64,000 nt of DNA from Sebastes aleutianus (lineage: Eukaryota > Chordata > Actinopteri > Perciformes > Sebastidae). The stretch lies in the NCBI GenBank assembly GCA_916700875.1, contig CAKAKS010000060.1, positions 9,303,834-9,367,833 of the forward strand, in the 5' to 3' direction. A program made the position numbers and the translations under genes. Below are positions 45,685 through 56,740 of the stretch, one piece after another. Position 1 is the first letter of the stretch, and each line of letters starts with the position of its first letter. Below the pieces are notes generated by a model that worked only from the letters and a program-made list of their open reading frames with translations, did no database searches and was not told the origin of the DNA.

Positions 45685-45796
45685 GAGAGCAGAGAGGATG
45701 GAGCCTGTCAGCCAATCAGCATCCAGGACCACCGGTCACCAGGAGGGTCGCAGCCAATCCTGAAGCAGCATGACGGCGAGATGTCTGAGCTGCACG
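45685..45796 (+). CDS. nek11: nek11 coding exon 12: variable tail segment (384-421)
   Basis: Acceptor AACAG, donor GTGAGA, only 177 bases after exon 11. It encodes ESREDGACQPISIQDHRSPG, then GSQPILKQHDGEMSELH. This part is poorly conserved in the family. It is supported by correct phases (0 in, 1 out) and by position. A second acceptor AAG at 45676-45678 would add CAACAG (Gln-Gln) in frame. Confidence 0.75.
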
Positions 45797-46085
45797 GTGA
45801 GAAAAATCATAGATTCTATTTCCTGCATGATTACTGATGAAGTTCATTCAACACAGCAGTGGTGGAAAGTACATTTACTCAAATACTGTACTTACTGAAA
45901 AACTTCAATTAGATCCCAGGTAACTTTAACGCTGGGCAACTTTTGTCAATATGGACGTGTTACACATCGTTAGATCTTTTAGATTCTCCACAATTCAGTG
46001 GTTCAGTTAATTTTATGGAAACCATGAGCACCAAAGTATAATTCATTAAGATTTACCGGCATGGTTACAAGAGAGACGAGTGACT

Positions 46086-46380
46086 CCCTACCTTTACAAC
46101 GTATCCTCATACAACGGCTCGTATGATATTCCTCATTTTTCGTGAGTTCTCCTACGAATGTCCAGCAACATGTGTCAATTTCAACTCGTTACATGCATAC
46201 AGTCTTTTCAAAATAAACTTCCGTCTTCACTGAAAACTACTTAGTTAGGTTTAGGAAAAGATGGTGGTTTGAGTTAAAATAACTACTGAAGTGGTGAAAC
46301 TTAAGTACGGAAGTTACGTGACAAATAAATCAATTTCTGGTTTCACACGGGACGTGAACAGCGATCACCTCGACAAAAGT
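46086..46380 (+). repeat. TTCACACGGGAC-family repeat
   Basis: Shares AACGTATCCTCATACAACGG, AAAATAAACTTCCGTCTTCA and TTAAGTACGGAAGTTACGT with the inverted copy at 61549-61870; related pieces at 1-165, 13820-13990 and 57830-58010. Confidence 0.7.
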
Positions 46381-46473
46381 CCTGTTATTAGACCCACCCA
46401 GCCATCCCGACCTCCTCCCTACGCGGCGTTTGACGTTCTTTTTCCTGGTTCACCGTTACGTGGGTTAAATACC

Positions 46474-47175
46474 AGGACCGTCAATCGATTAAAATATTTC
46501 ATCGCGATTAATCGCACATTTTTATTTGTTCAAAATGTACCTTAAAGGGAGATTTGTCAAGTATTTAATACTCTTATCAACATGGGAGTGGGCAAATATG
46601 CTGCTTTATGCAAACGTATGTATATATTTATTATTGTAAATCAATTAACAACACAAAACAATGACAAATATTGTCCAGAAACCCTCACAGGTACTGCATT
46701 TAGCATAAAATATATGCTCAAATCATAACATGGCAAACTGCAGCCCAACAGGCAACAACAGCTATCAGTGTGTCAGTGTGCTGACTTGACTATGACTTGC
46801 CCCAAACTGCATGTGATTATCATAAAGTGGGCATGTCTGTAAAGGGGAGAGTTGTGGGTACCCATAGAACCCATTTTCATTTACATATCTGGAGGTCAGA
46901 GGTCAAGGGACCCCTTTGAAAATGGCCATGATTGTTTTTCCTCGCTAAAATTTTGCGTAAGTTTGGAGCGTTATTTAACCTCCTTCACTACAAGCTAGTA
47001 TGACATGGTTGGTACCAATGGATTCCTTACGTTTTATAGTTTCATATGATACCAGTATCTCCACTAGCTTTAAAACTGAACCCGCCACAACATAAAAATC
47101 ACATTACATTAATGTGTTAAAGAAATTAGTGGCGTTAGAATTCATTTGCGTTATTGCGTTAACTTTGACAGCACT
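46474..47175 (+). mobile_element. AGGGCTGTCAA-family element, copy 3
   Basis: Slightly decayed ends (AGGACCGTCAATCGATTAAA; TTAACTTTGACAGCACT) around the same interior as 37635-38355. Confidence 0.78.
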
Positions 47176-48926
47176 AGTTCTTCTTGGACCCGGTCTTCTC
47201 TCCTCATCTGTTAAATCTACCCTCAGAAATAGGACTCACTATCAGTCATGGATTCATTCCTGTTTCTATTAGCTGACTAACTTCTCTAAACTCAGCTACA
47301 CAGCGTCTCCTCATTAACTTTAGATCATTGTGATCAGAACTTCTTGATGTTTGAGTGAAATCCTGAAGCTCTGATCGGTTCCTGACAGCAGCTCACCGGA
47401 CCCTAAATTACACTTCAGGAATCTCATCAAACAGATTTCATAAACTCTGATAACTCTTCATCAGTTCGGCGGTAGGATGTGTTAATGTGGATTAATATTG
47501 CCCGTCGTGTTCTCTGTCACTGAAGCTCCTTGATTGAACCAAGCAGCCAGCAAGTTAAAAACTAATGAAATTTACAGTTGATCTGCAGCAGAAAAGCTCT
47601 CTGGAGATTTCTGAGTTTGAGCAACTTAATCAGGTGTTTATCTGTGAAATCCTCCAGGAGCTGTTGGGAATTAAAAAGGCCATAAGCCACAAATTTCATT
47701 AAAATTAGTGTCAATTGTGACGGGTGGTTTAAATGAGAGAAAGAACTTGTGAACTTTTGGTATCGTTTTCTAATCCGTCATCCCACCTGGAATCAGGTAG
47801 AAATAAGTTTGGGGAACGTAATTTAGGTGTTTCTGTTATTTTGTCCACCCTATTTATATCAATGATAACAGAAATACGTCCTCCAAAATGATCAACAAGT
47901 TGAATTAAATGTTTATAATGAAGTATCTTTAACTGACAAAGACCTCAAGTGGATGTTATTATTAGAAAATACTCAAAGTACAAGTACCTCAAATGAGTAT
48001 TTGAGTAAATGAACTTTAGCAGCTTCCTTTTCAAACTTTGTCTTGTCTAAATTTCATGTGTGATGCACAAAACATCTGTGTAATTAGATGAGAGTTTCTC
48101 GTGTTTCATTGGGGACCTTCAGAGACTCCTGCAGGTTCCTGGAGGCCCGTTGAAGTCCCTAAACCCCAGTTTGGGACCCACAGATCTGAGATCTAACAGG
48201 CCCGATTATGAAATGAATCCTTTGAAGTTTGTTGAGACGTTAAATATGTGTGAAAAACTCACAGCTGGAGAACAAAAGTGAGCCCGACGCCCCTGCAGGG
48301 AAGTCCAAAATAAACTCATGTGTTGCACATAAACACTTTTTTATTAAACCATCATCGGACTGAAAACAGACACGTTTGAATTTTTCTGAGGTGTAATTTA
48401 GATTTTCTACCGTGAGAGCTTTTAGTATTGAGGAGCCTTGAGGGCCATAAAACACAGAAAATATAGATTCACATGAAGAAAACAAAGTTAAGTTCATGTT
48501 CATGTGTTCATTTTTTCAGAAACGGCATCCAGCCGTCAAACATTTGATGTTTATTTTTCAGAATTTGATGCAATCAGCTATCAGTCTGAAACTCTTTCTC
48601 CTACAAAATCACATTCCCATACAACTAATGCCGACCTTCCACCAAACGACTTTTCTAGCAATTTCACCGTCGCAGATGAATTTCCAACGTCGGAATAAAA
48701 TCAGGAGAGTTTTACGAGAGCTGCAGCGCGCTCCCGTGATCTCCATCGTTTAGTCTGAGCTAGTCATAAAACTCAGTCCGAGCTTTCTTAAGTCAGTCTT
48801 TTTCTCGTCTTGACTTTCCGATTAAATTAAACAAGTATAATATTATCACGCAAACATTGTCAACAACCAATAGGAGCGCTCTCTCCAGCACCAAACAGGA
48901 AGCAGCAAACAGGGTACAAAGTAAAC

Positions 48927-49014
48927 ATGGAGGAAGTGGTGGAGTTGTGGAGTGAACCAGAGCGTCTCTTTGACGTCTTCTACCACGATAGAGTGGAGAA
49001 GGAAAAAAGCTGCA
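48927..49014 (+). pseudogene. captured exon-like segment, MADF/Myb-like N terminus
   Basis: ATG at 48927 reads MEEVVELWSEPERLFDVFYH, then DRVEKEKSC, and meets a GTGAGT donor-like site at 49015. Acidic-aromatic spacing (LW...RLFDV...YHDR) resembles the start of MADF/Myb-like proteins that accompany Harbinger transposons. No continuation was found; probably part of a non-autonomous derivative. Confidence 0.4.
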
Positions 49015-49039
49015 GTGAGTATGCTATATGCTATAGCTA

Positions 49040-49214
49040 GCTAGCTAACCACTGTCCCAAACGGGGCTACTCTCAAGCTAACGTTAGCTACTGGAATGTT
49101 TGAAGATAGCAATCTTCAGCTGAAACATACAGTTAGCTCGTAGGATAATAGCAAACATTCCAGTAGCTAATGTTAGCTTGCAAGTAGCCCCATTCAGGAC
49201 AGTGGTTAGCTAGC
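49040..49214. repeat. foldback repeat, arms of about 63 bp
   Basis: GCTAGCTAACCACTGTCC and GCTACTGGAATGTTTG at 49040-49102 recur inverted at 49151-49214 with a few mismatches and a loop of about 48 bases. Confidence 0.85.
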
Positions 49215-49974
49215 CCGGAGGACACAGAGGAACAGGATTTTTTTCAGATTACCTGTCTCATGCACTACTGTCAGGATATAGTGACCGTTTTATAAAAAAA
49301 AATGGTCCATTGCTCCATTTCCACCCACTGCAGCTTGAATGTCGCTCGATCCGTCACCTGCTCTGCGCGTCGCTCGTTGTAATACATCACTCGCGGCGGC
49401 CTTCCGTCGACTATCATCGCAAATGTATTTGTGATACGTCACAGACAAATGTAATCTGCAACAAAGCACGTTTCCCTCCAAACGTAATTGAGGATGCAGT
49501 CTATTTGTTTGAGAAGGTAATTTGTGGGGCTGCAGTGAGACTGTGACTGTACAGTGTGCAGTGTCATGTTGGAGATGCAGCTGCAGGTTAAACTCTGCAG
49601 ACGATCAGAGGCTTTGAGGGAAGCTTCAGATGAATTTAAAGTCGGAGGGAAACACTGACGGGCACTTTAGCTCATTACTGAGTTTATAGAAGTATGATTG
49701 CATCAAACTGCTCGGGGACACATGATGAAACCTGAGAGCAGACTTTCGACTGCCGCCGCCGCCGCTCAGAGACAAAAGCTCAACTGAAAAATAAAACGTT
49801 TGGGGAGAAATTAAAATTTAAAATCGTCATGCAAGAAATTGTTTTCATTGACTTTAATTTCACGTTTTCTCACACACAAAACACACACATTCATTTGTGC
49901 TTCTATCCTTGTGAGGACACACGAATAGCCTGAACCCTGACACAAACCTTTAAAAAGAGGTGACGTCTGGACAA

Positions 49975-50620
49975 AATATCCTCACCTCCTGAAACCAATC
50001 CTCAAGTTTCATTTTATAAAATTTCTCCAATTTCCAAAAACGTACTCACTTCCCACAATTGTTCTTACTTTTAATAAAAATGTCCTCAGTTTCCAAACGG
50101 AGAAATGTCCTTACGCACCCAAAATGTCTTTACTTGTCAAAAATACCTTCACTGTTCAACATGTCTGCCCTGTTCAATGTGTCCCTACATTATATAAATA
50201 TCCTCACTTTCAATTAAAATGTCCTCACTGTCAAACATGTCCTTACTCTACAATAATTTCCTGAAAAATGTCCTCATTTTCCAAAAATCACCTAACTTTG
50301 AAAGATGCCCTCACTCCCCAAAAATGTCTTCCTTTTTACAAGAATGTCATCACTTTACTATAAATGTCCTCAATTTCCAAAAAATCTTCCCTAAAGATGT
50401 CCTAACTTTCCCAAAAATTGTACTCCCTTGAAAAAAAATTCCAGACTTCGTAAAATGTCCTCACTTCCCCAATTTGCCCCTAAGTGTCAAGTTATACCAA
50501 AAATATCTTTAATTTCCAAAATGTCCTCATTTTTCAAAATCCTCTTCATTTTCCAAAATTGTCCTAACTTTTCTAAAAATGTCCCAATTTTCTTTATATT
50601 TACTCTTCTGTTCAATTTTC
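49975..50620. repeat. degenerate tandem of AATGTCCTCACTTTCCAAAA units
   Basis: More than 20 diverged units of about 18-25 bases in which TGTCCT and TTTCCAAAA alternate. It arises from the CTTGTGAGGACA sequence common in fish introns (49905). Confidence 0.7.
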
Positions 50621-50668
50621 CCTTTTATTTATTTATGTTTTTATTTTTATTATATATATATATCTATG

Positions 50669-50699
<31 letters not shown>

Positions 50700-50729
50700 A
50701 AATTTATGTATATATTATCTTTATATTAT

Positions 50730-51164
50730 GTAAAAAGAAATGTGTAAAGAAATGTATAAAGAAAAGAATACAGAAATAGATAAGTTTGGGGAAATAAATA
50801 AGGGGTTAAAGAGAAAAGAGAAAATCGTGCATAAATAAATAATAAAAAACATTAAAATAAGATAAATAAAAAATAAATGCAAAAATAAATACAAATATTA
50901 ATAAATTATTTATTATGAATTAATAATTACTAAAAATAAATACATCAATAAATAAACAGAAGAGTAAATAAATAAGGGAATTAATACAAAGATAAATAAA
51001 TAAAGAAGCAAATTAAAGTAGAAATATCAATTTATGTCACATTTTATCAATTAATTAGTGGTTACATTTATTTTTAATAATATTTTTGCTACATTTAATG
51101 ACATTTATTCATTTATCGAGTCATTTATTTATTTATTGATTTTGGCAGGTTCCGTCCTCCATAT
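50730..51164. mobile_element. TA-flanked MITE, truncated copy
   Basis: Right end TTTTGGCAGGTTCCGTCCTCCATA and interior GATAAGTTTGGGGAAATAA match 28344-29151. The left end is lost in (TA)n at 50650-50690. Confidence 0.7.
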
Positions 51165-53257
51165 AATACCACCTGCTGGTAATTTCCTTTATTAAATTAA
51201 ATTAAATCCTTTTAAATTATATCATCTCGTGTCCACAGAGAGCCAGCTAGTTTCCTAATAAACTTTACTGAGCTTCATTTTGATGCCAACGTTTCAAACT
51301 AATTTTAGATCTCTGCCGTCAGACACTCAAGAGCTTTTTCATTTTTCTGCTCCTCAAACTGGTTTTCGTCGTCCAGAAGCTTCGACACGACACTGAACAA
51401 ACAGACAGGAAACTCCTCCGAGACACAAACAGCTCAGATGTTTAAAAGCCTCGGTGGTCTCACTAAATATTTTCAGCTTCAGCAGAAACAGACACAACAC
51501 ACCTGAGCCTCCGTCACATGGTACTGCAGCTCAGCCAATCAGCTTCCACAGAGTCAGCCTGAACTATGTTCATCCAAGATCTCGTTACACACTCAATATG
51601 TGTTTAAAAAAAGGAGTACATTTTGAAGGGGATTTAAAAACTCTTTATTTATATTTATTCATAAACAGATGTGACCTGAGGAGGTTAAGAGGAATGACAT
51701 GTTAAAAAACATTCCCACCTGGTGTCTGACTTGTTTTGGTCTCTCTTTGTTCTTCATTCAGAGTTTTATTCAGCTCTGAATTCCCGTCTCGTCTGCTCCC
51801 AGAGTCCTGCCCGCTGTCTGATCCCAGCTGTGTGATTGGCTGATGGAGGAGGTAGAGACTCTGTCAGACCCTCAGAGAGCTACATGAATTAAACATGGAA
51901 TAATCGTCCCGACAGAGCGCCTGTTAAAAGTGACAAATTAAATCCATCAAGACTGAAGGCTCTGGGAGTCATTTTCATCCATCGGCTCTTTATTTAATTT
52001 TATTTAACCTTCATTTTACCAGGAATATTCCCAGTGAGATTCAGAATCTCTTTTACCAGGGAGTCCTGGCCAAGACGGCTGCATGAAAAATCACAACGGC
52101 CATTTTTAAACCATTGATATTATTCTGGAGGCTATATAACATGATGGAAACAAGACAAAAGAGTATATGTCTGGACCGTGTCTGGTCAGTCTGGGAATTT
52201 GCGGCTAAATTGTTCTACAAATAGTCAGAGGTCATGTCTATAATGTTAAATCCAGTGGTACATGTCCACTAGGTCCGGCGAGGACACTAGGGGACGCTGC
52301 TCCACTCAACTGGCCGTTCAAGCGGTGACGTATCCTATCATTGACTGCACCTGATTGGTCCCTGGTTCTCTGCTCGCCTTTTCTGTCTAAACATTCCACC
52401 AAAATCTACTTCTGAAAACATTTTAAATGAGAAATAGGCGATGCCACTGCTGATCCGGTTTCATTTTAGAACTAGAGCTCCTAGTTTCACAGCTTGGTTC
52501 AAGTTTTGTGAGCCGGACGTCTCGCGCTGGACGGGCTCATTTCCATAAAGTTGAGATGTTTCAACCTCTCCAACTCGCCACAACACTCCCAGCATGCACT
52601 GGGCGACTGCTTCTCCTGTTTTACATAGGAAATGAATGGAAGCAGCGAGGCTAAACTCTGCTGCTGGCCGGAGGAGGAGCCACCTCCCGCCGAAGCTTCA
52701 ACTGCCAGGAAGCCGGATCTGGGTCTGTCTGCGACGGGCTGGTCGCTGCCGGAGGCTCCGCTGAAGTGAGCTGAAGGAGTTTCTGATGAACCTGATTGAT
52801 TTCGTCTGATTTTCATTTTGAAAGAGCAATGGCCAATGACGAAACTCCAACACTCTGCGGACTAATCGTGCAACTTCATCACTCAGTCAGTGACAGACTT
52901 TTGCGTTTGTAGAGCTGGCCTTCTGCGTCCAGCCAAAAACACAAAATGACGTGAATAAAAGAGGCGCTTTCCTTCCACTCTGGCGCTCCTTTGACTCATT
53001 TAGCTTTGGCGCCACATTTTGATGTGCTATATCCATCCAATTTTAACGTTTTGTGTTGTGATTTATTCATTTATCTATTTATTTCATTTTCTGTTGTTGA
53101 GTAAATGAAGGCGTTTTAAATCTGATCTGGATTTTATCTGATGCCAGACACTTTAAATGAGCAGTTTAAATGTTTAAATTACATTACCCAGTTAAGAAGC
53201 TAGCTAAACAAACCATTATCTTACCTGAACCAAAGTGTTTTATCTGTGTGTGTTCAG

Positions 53258-53376
53258 ATATCCCCGAGGACCCTCAGGCTGCAGAAGCTTATTACAACCA
53301 GGACGGATTTGATTCCTATTCAGAGGACGAAGAGACAACAACACCTGCGGAGACGCTTTACCTGTCTGACCCACAG
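53258..53376 (+). CDS. nek11: nek11 coding exon 13: acidic IPEDP segment (421-460)
   Basis: Acceptor GTGTGTGTTCAG, donor GTGAGT. It encodes DIPEDPQAAEAYYNQDGFDS, then YSEDEETTTPAETLYLSDPQ. It matches human HEIPEDPLVAEEYYADAFDSY plus the acidic run. It ends in phase 0. The role of this acidic tail is unknown to me. Confidence 0.93.
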
Positions 53377-53679
53377 GTGAGTCTGTCTGGTTCATTTTAC
53401 TCATCAAGTGTTCCTTCATGTCCTTCTGAAGCTAAATAAACTCTTCAAAAAGCCTTTCGGATCAGCTGGAAAATGCATTGTGACAAAGCTGAAAACAGAA
53501 AACTGAATAACCATATAGACCATGATGCATTGCTGCAGATTAAACTATCCAACAGGATATAAAGGAGTAACATAGACATTACTGCAGCAGTGATATTAAT
53601 CCAGAAATATCAGATATAATAGGTACTCCCAGGGAATATTTTACTGACACAGCAATACTTTTACTGGAGACTACTTTAA

Positions 53680-54377
53680 AGGGACTGTTTGTAACTTTTT
53701 AAGCGTATAAATGTACCGGGTCGGGAGACATGCGCGCTCGCATATGCGCGTTCGCGTGTAGCCGCTGCCTCTCCTCCTCTGCCTGCTCGCCTTCACTCAG
53801 ACAGCGCGCGCGTTCTCGCTCAGCTCGCTCCACCTCTAGACGTGAACACGCGCTCACTCCACACTGCAGAAGAGTTAGTTTAGCTCTGAGAATATCTAGT
53901 GAATGTAAAGTAGACGTTTATGCAGAAATAAATGCTGCAGCTCCTCCAGACCAACAGAGGTTTCCCGTGTCTTGTGAAGTGACGGAGCTCTGCAGAGAGA
54001 AACGTTATTGTCTCGTTACCGACCGGGTGCCGGTGTATCCCCTGCTCTCTCTGGCTGCGGGCGGAGAGAGCATGGAGACACGCTGCAGAGCCCCGCTGCA
54101 TCAGCCTGCACTGAGACAGGAAAAGCCAACACTAAGATCAGATCTAAATCATGTTCATGGAGACACCTTCGTCTGGTCAGCTAACATTACTGCCAAGCAG
54201 GTGAAATATAGAGTGATATTGTGGTTTAAGCTGACGTGTGTCACCTCACTGTTTTGAGTGATGCTCGTTCAGGTATATTTAGAGCGAGCAAGCGCGAGCC
54301 CGACGCTGACTTTCGTTGATTTCACGGCCACAGGTGTCGCTGTTAACAAGCATTTCTGAAAGTTACAAATAGTCCCT
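53680..54377 (+). mobile_element. non-autonomous TTAA-flanked element, copy 2 (complete)
   Basis: AGGGACTGTTTGTAACTTTT to AGTTACAAATAGTCCCT, with TTAA exactly at both sides (53676-53679, 54378-54381). It interrupts a local repeat: GGAGACTACTTTAAGTA at about 54413 looks like the uninterrupted site. Target choice is piggyBac-like. No reading frame for a transposase. Confidence 0.82.
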
Positions 54378-55057
54378 TTAAGTAAATTTAGCTGCACAAT
54401 GAACACTTTTACTGGAGACTACTTTAAGTACATCTTACTGCACAATGAATACTTTTACTTTAAGTGCTTTAACTATATTTAGCATCACAATGAATTATTT
54501 AACTACTTTAAGTACATTTTGCTAATAATACTTCCATACTTTTACTTCAATAAGGTTTTGAATGCAGGAATTTTACTTGTAGTGGAGTACTATCCCAGTG
54601 GGGTATTAGTACTTTTACTGCAGTAAAAGATCTGAGTACTTCTTCCACGACTGCCTAGTAAAGTCACAATAGCGGTTTACTAGTTTTTACGCTCCATATA
54701 TCCTGAACCTGATTAAAACCAGAATAAGACATAAAAGTGTGCACATGAAGATACTAATGACAAATAACATGACACAGAACAACTAATTACATAATTAATT
54801 AATTCAATAAAATAATAATTATGTCCCTCCTTGGGCACCAACAAGTCCCTGTGATCCACTATTTTATTCATTCAGCACTGATTCTATCTATAATTATATC
54901 GTGATTTTATATACAATAATAAAAACATGTTGACCACAATGTGAGCAGAGAAACTATGATCCATGTTTCTGTGTTTACACTCGGCTCATCCTCGTTAACA
55001 TCCAGTGTTCAAAAGGCCAAATATTATCATGTATAGCTCCCTAATTAGGGCAGAGTA

Positions 55058-55059
55058 TA

Positions 55060-55137
<78 letters not shown>
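55058..55137. repeat. (GT)n microsatellite
   Basis: About 38 GT units with one CT break. Confidence 0.9.
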
Positions 55138-55840
55138 GCCTTAGCTCGGATTAGCATGAAACACCCAGAGAGGATTCAGTGGGTGGAGGCTGAGCTTTGG
55201 TTTCATGTTTTAATGTGACGACAGTTCAGTTTGTGTTTGGGCTCAAATTAACATAATATGATTCTCACACTGGGCTGAGCCCCATAAGTCCTCTAATTAG
55301 AGACTTAACACACACACACACACACACACACGGGCAGGCCGTCCTGACCTGCTGTTAACTAACGTGCACATTATTAGCAGCTTATTTGCTGTTGATGAAA
55401 ATAAACCAAAAAGTGCATCTGTGCATTTATTTTACAGCTAACTGTTATTATTATATTAACTTAATTAAACCGTCCTGGTGTGTTTTTAGTTCACAAATCT
55501 GCATCTCAGCAGATAAAATTAAGACGGGAAGAATAAAATCAAACAGTAAAAACATTAAGCGGGAAAAATAACACCTCATAAAAACATCATAGCGGAGGAA
55601 CGAGGGATTAAGAGCACAAACAGCAGAAATAATGGAGGGAAAAATAAAACACACTATTGTTCGAGGTAAATATTGTACTTTTTACTGCACTACATTTATT
55701 AGATACCTCAAATACTCTCCAGAGTCATTCAAGAATATTATCAGCCAATAGATGTGATTAACATATCAATAAGACTTTAGTGATTCCCAGGAAATGCTAC
55801 CCAGGAGTATATAAAGTAATACATATATAATATATAAAGT

Positions 55841-56740
55841 AGGGCTGTCAAAGTTAACACAATAATAACGCGTTACCGCAAATTGGTTTTAACGCCGCAA
55901 ATTTTTTTAACGCATTAACGCAACTTTTGATTTTTAATTAACTTCTTAACCTCTCGGGTCCAACCGCTATTCGATCTTCCGGAGGTTGTAGCGGGCTCAA
56001 ATTTTTAAAGCTAGAGTGAAGATACTGGCATCCTATGAAACTAATGAATCCATTGGTACCAACCATGTCATGCTATCATGTCAGGAAGGAGGCTAAACAA
56101 CGCTCCAAAGTTAGGTTTTATTTTGGTGAGGAAAAACTGTCATGGCCATTTTCAAAGGGGTCCCTTGTCCTCTGACCTCAAGATATGTGAATGTGTGCGG
56201 GTCTTTGGCCAAAAAGTGTCAGAAATAAAGTCTGAAAATTGTCTGAAAAAAAAGTCTGGAAAATGTTAGAGAAAAATATTCGAAAAAAAAGTCTGAAAAA
56301 TGTCCTAAAAATGTCCAAAAAACAGGCAGAAGAAAAGTCCGTTACTGGTATCGTATGAAACTAGAAAACCTAATGAATCCATTGGTACCGATCATGTCAT
56401 ACTATCATGTCGGGAAAGAGGTTAAATAACGCTCCAAACCTACGCTAAATTTTGTAGAGGAAAAACTGTCATGGCCATTTTCAAAGGGGTCCCCTTGACC
56501 TCTGACCTCTAGATATGTGAATGTTTGAGGGTTTTTGTTCAAAAAATGTCAGAAAAAAAGTCTGAAAATTGTCTGAAAAAAAGTCCGGAAAAATAGTCTG
56601 AAAAAAAACCTGACTTCAAGATATGTGAATGAAAATGGGTTCTATGGGTACCCACGAGTCTCCCCTTTACAGACATGCCCACTTTATGATAATCACATGC
56701 AGTTTGGAGCAAGTCATAGTCAAGTCAGCACACTGATGCA
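55841..56740 (-). mobile_element. AGGGCTGTCAA-family, inverted copy with internal arrays
   Basis: AGGGCTGTCAAAGTTAACAC start, inverted interior, with AAAGTCTGAAAATTGTCTG-type arrays at about 56205-56340 and 56530-56610. GAGGTTAAATAACGCTCC-type interior occurs twice, so part of the element is duplicated with the array. Confidence 0.7.

Larger units (their letters stand above)
45797..53257 (+). other. nek11 intron 12 (7.5 kb)
   Basis: Holds a TTCACACGGGAC-family copy (46086-46380), an AGGGCTGTCAA copy (46474-47175), a captured exon-like segment (48927-49014) with foldback (49040-49214), a degenerate AATGTCCTCACTTTCC array (49975-50620), a MITE fragment (50730-51164), a conserved fish repeat (51977-52090, CAGAATCTCTTTTACCAGGG) and a block at 52500-52800 related to 44800. 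47180-48480 is unremarkable. Confidence 0.55.

Noticed and set aside
52499..52816. 105-codon - strand frame, Ser/Gly-rich
   Set aside because: The sequence is related to a block at 44800-44945 and looks like a dispersed repeat; no splice or conservation support.
53730..54257. 175-codon + strand frame, Arg/Ser/Cys-rich
   Set aside because: Inside the TTAA-flanked element; the sister copy at 6700-7447 does not keep the frame.
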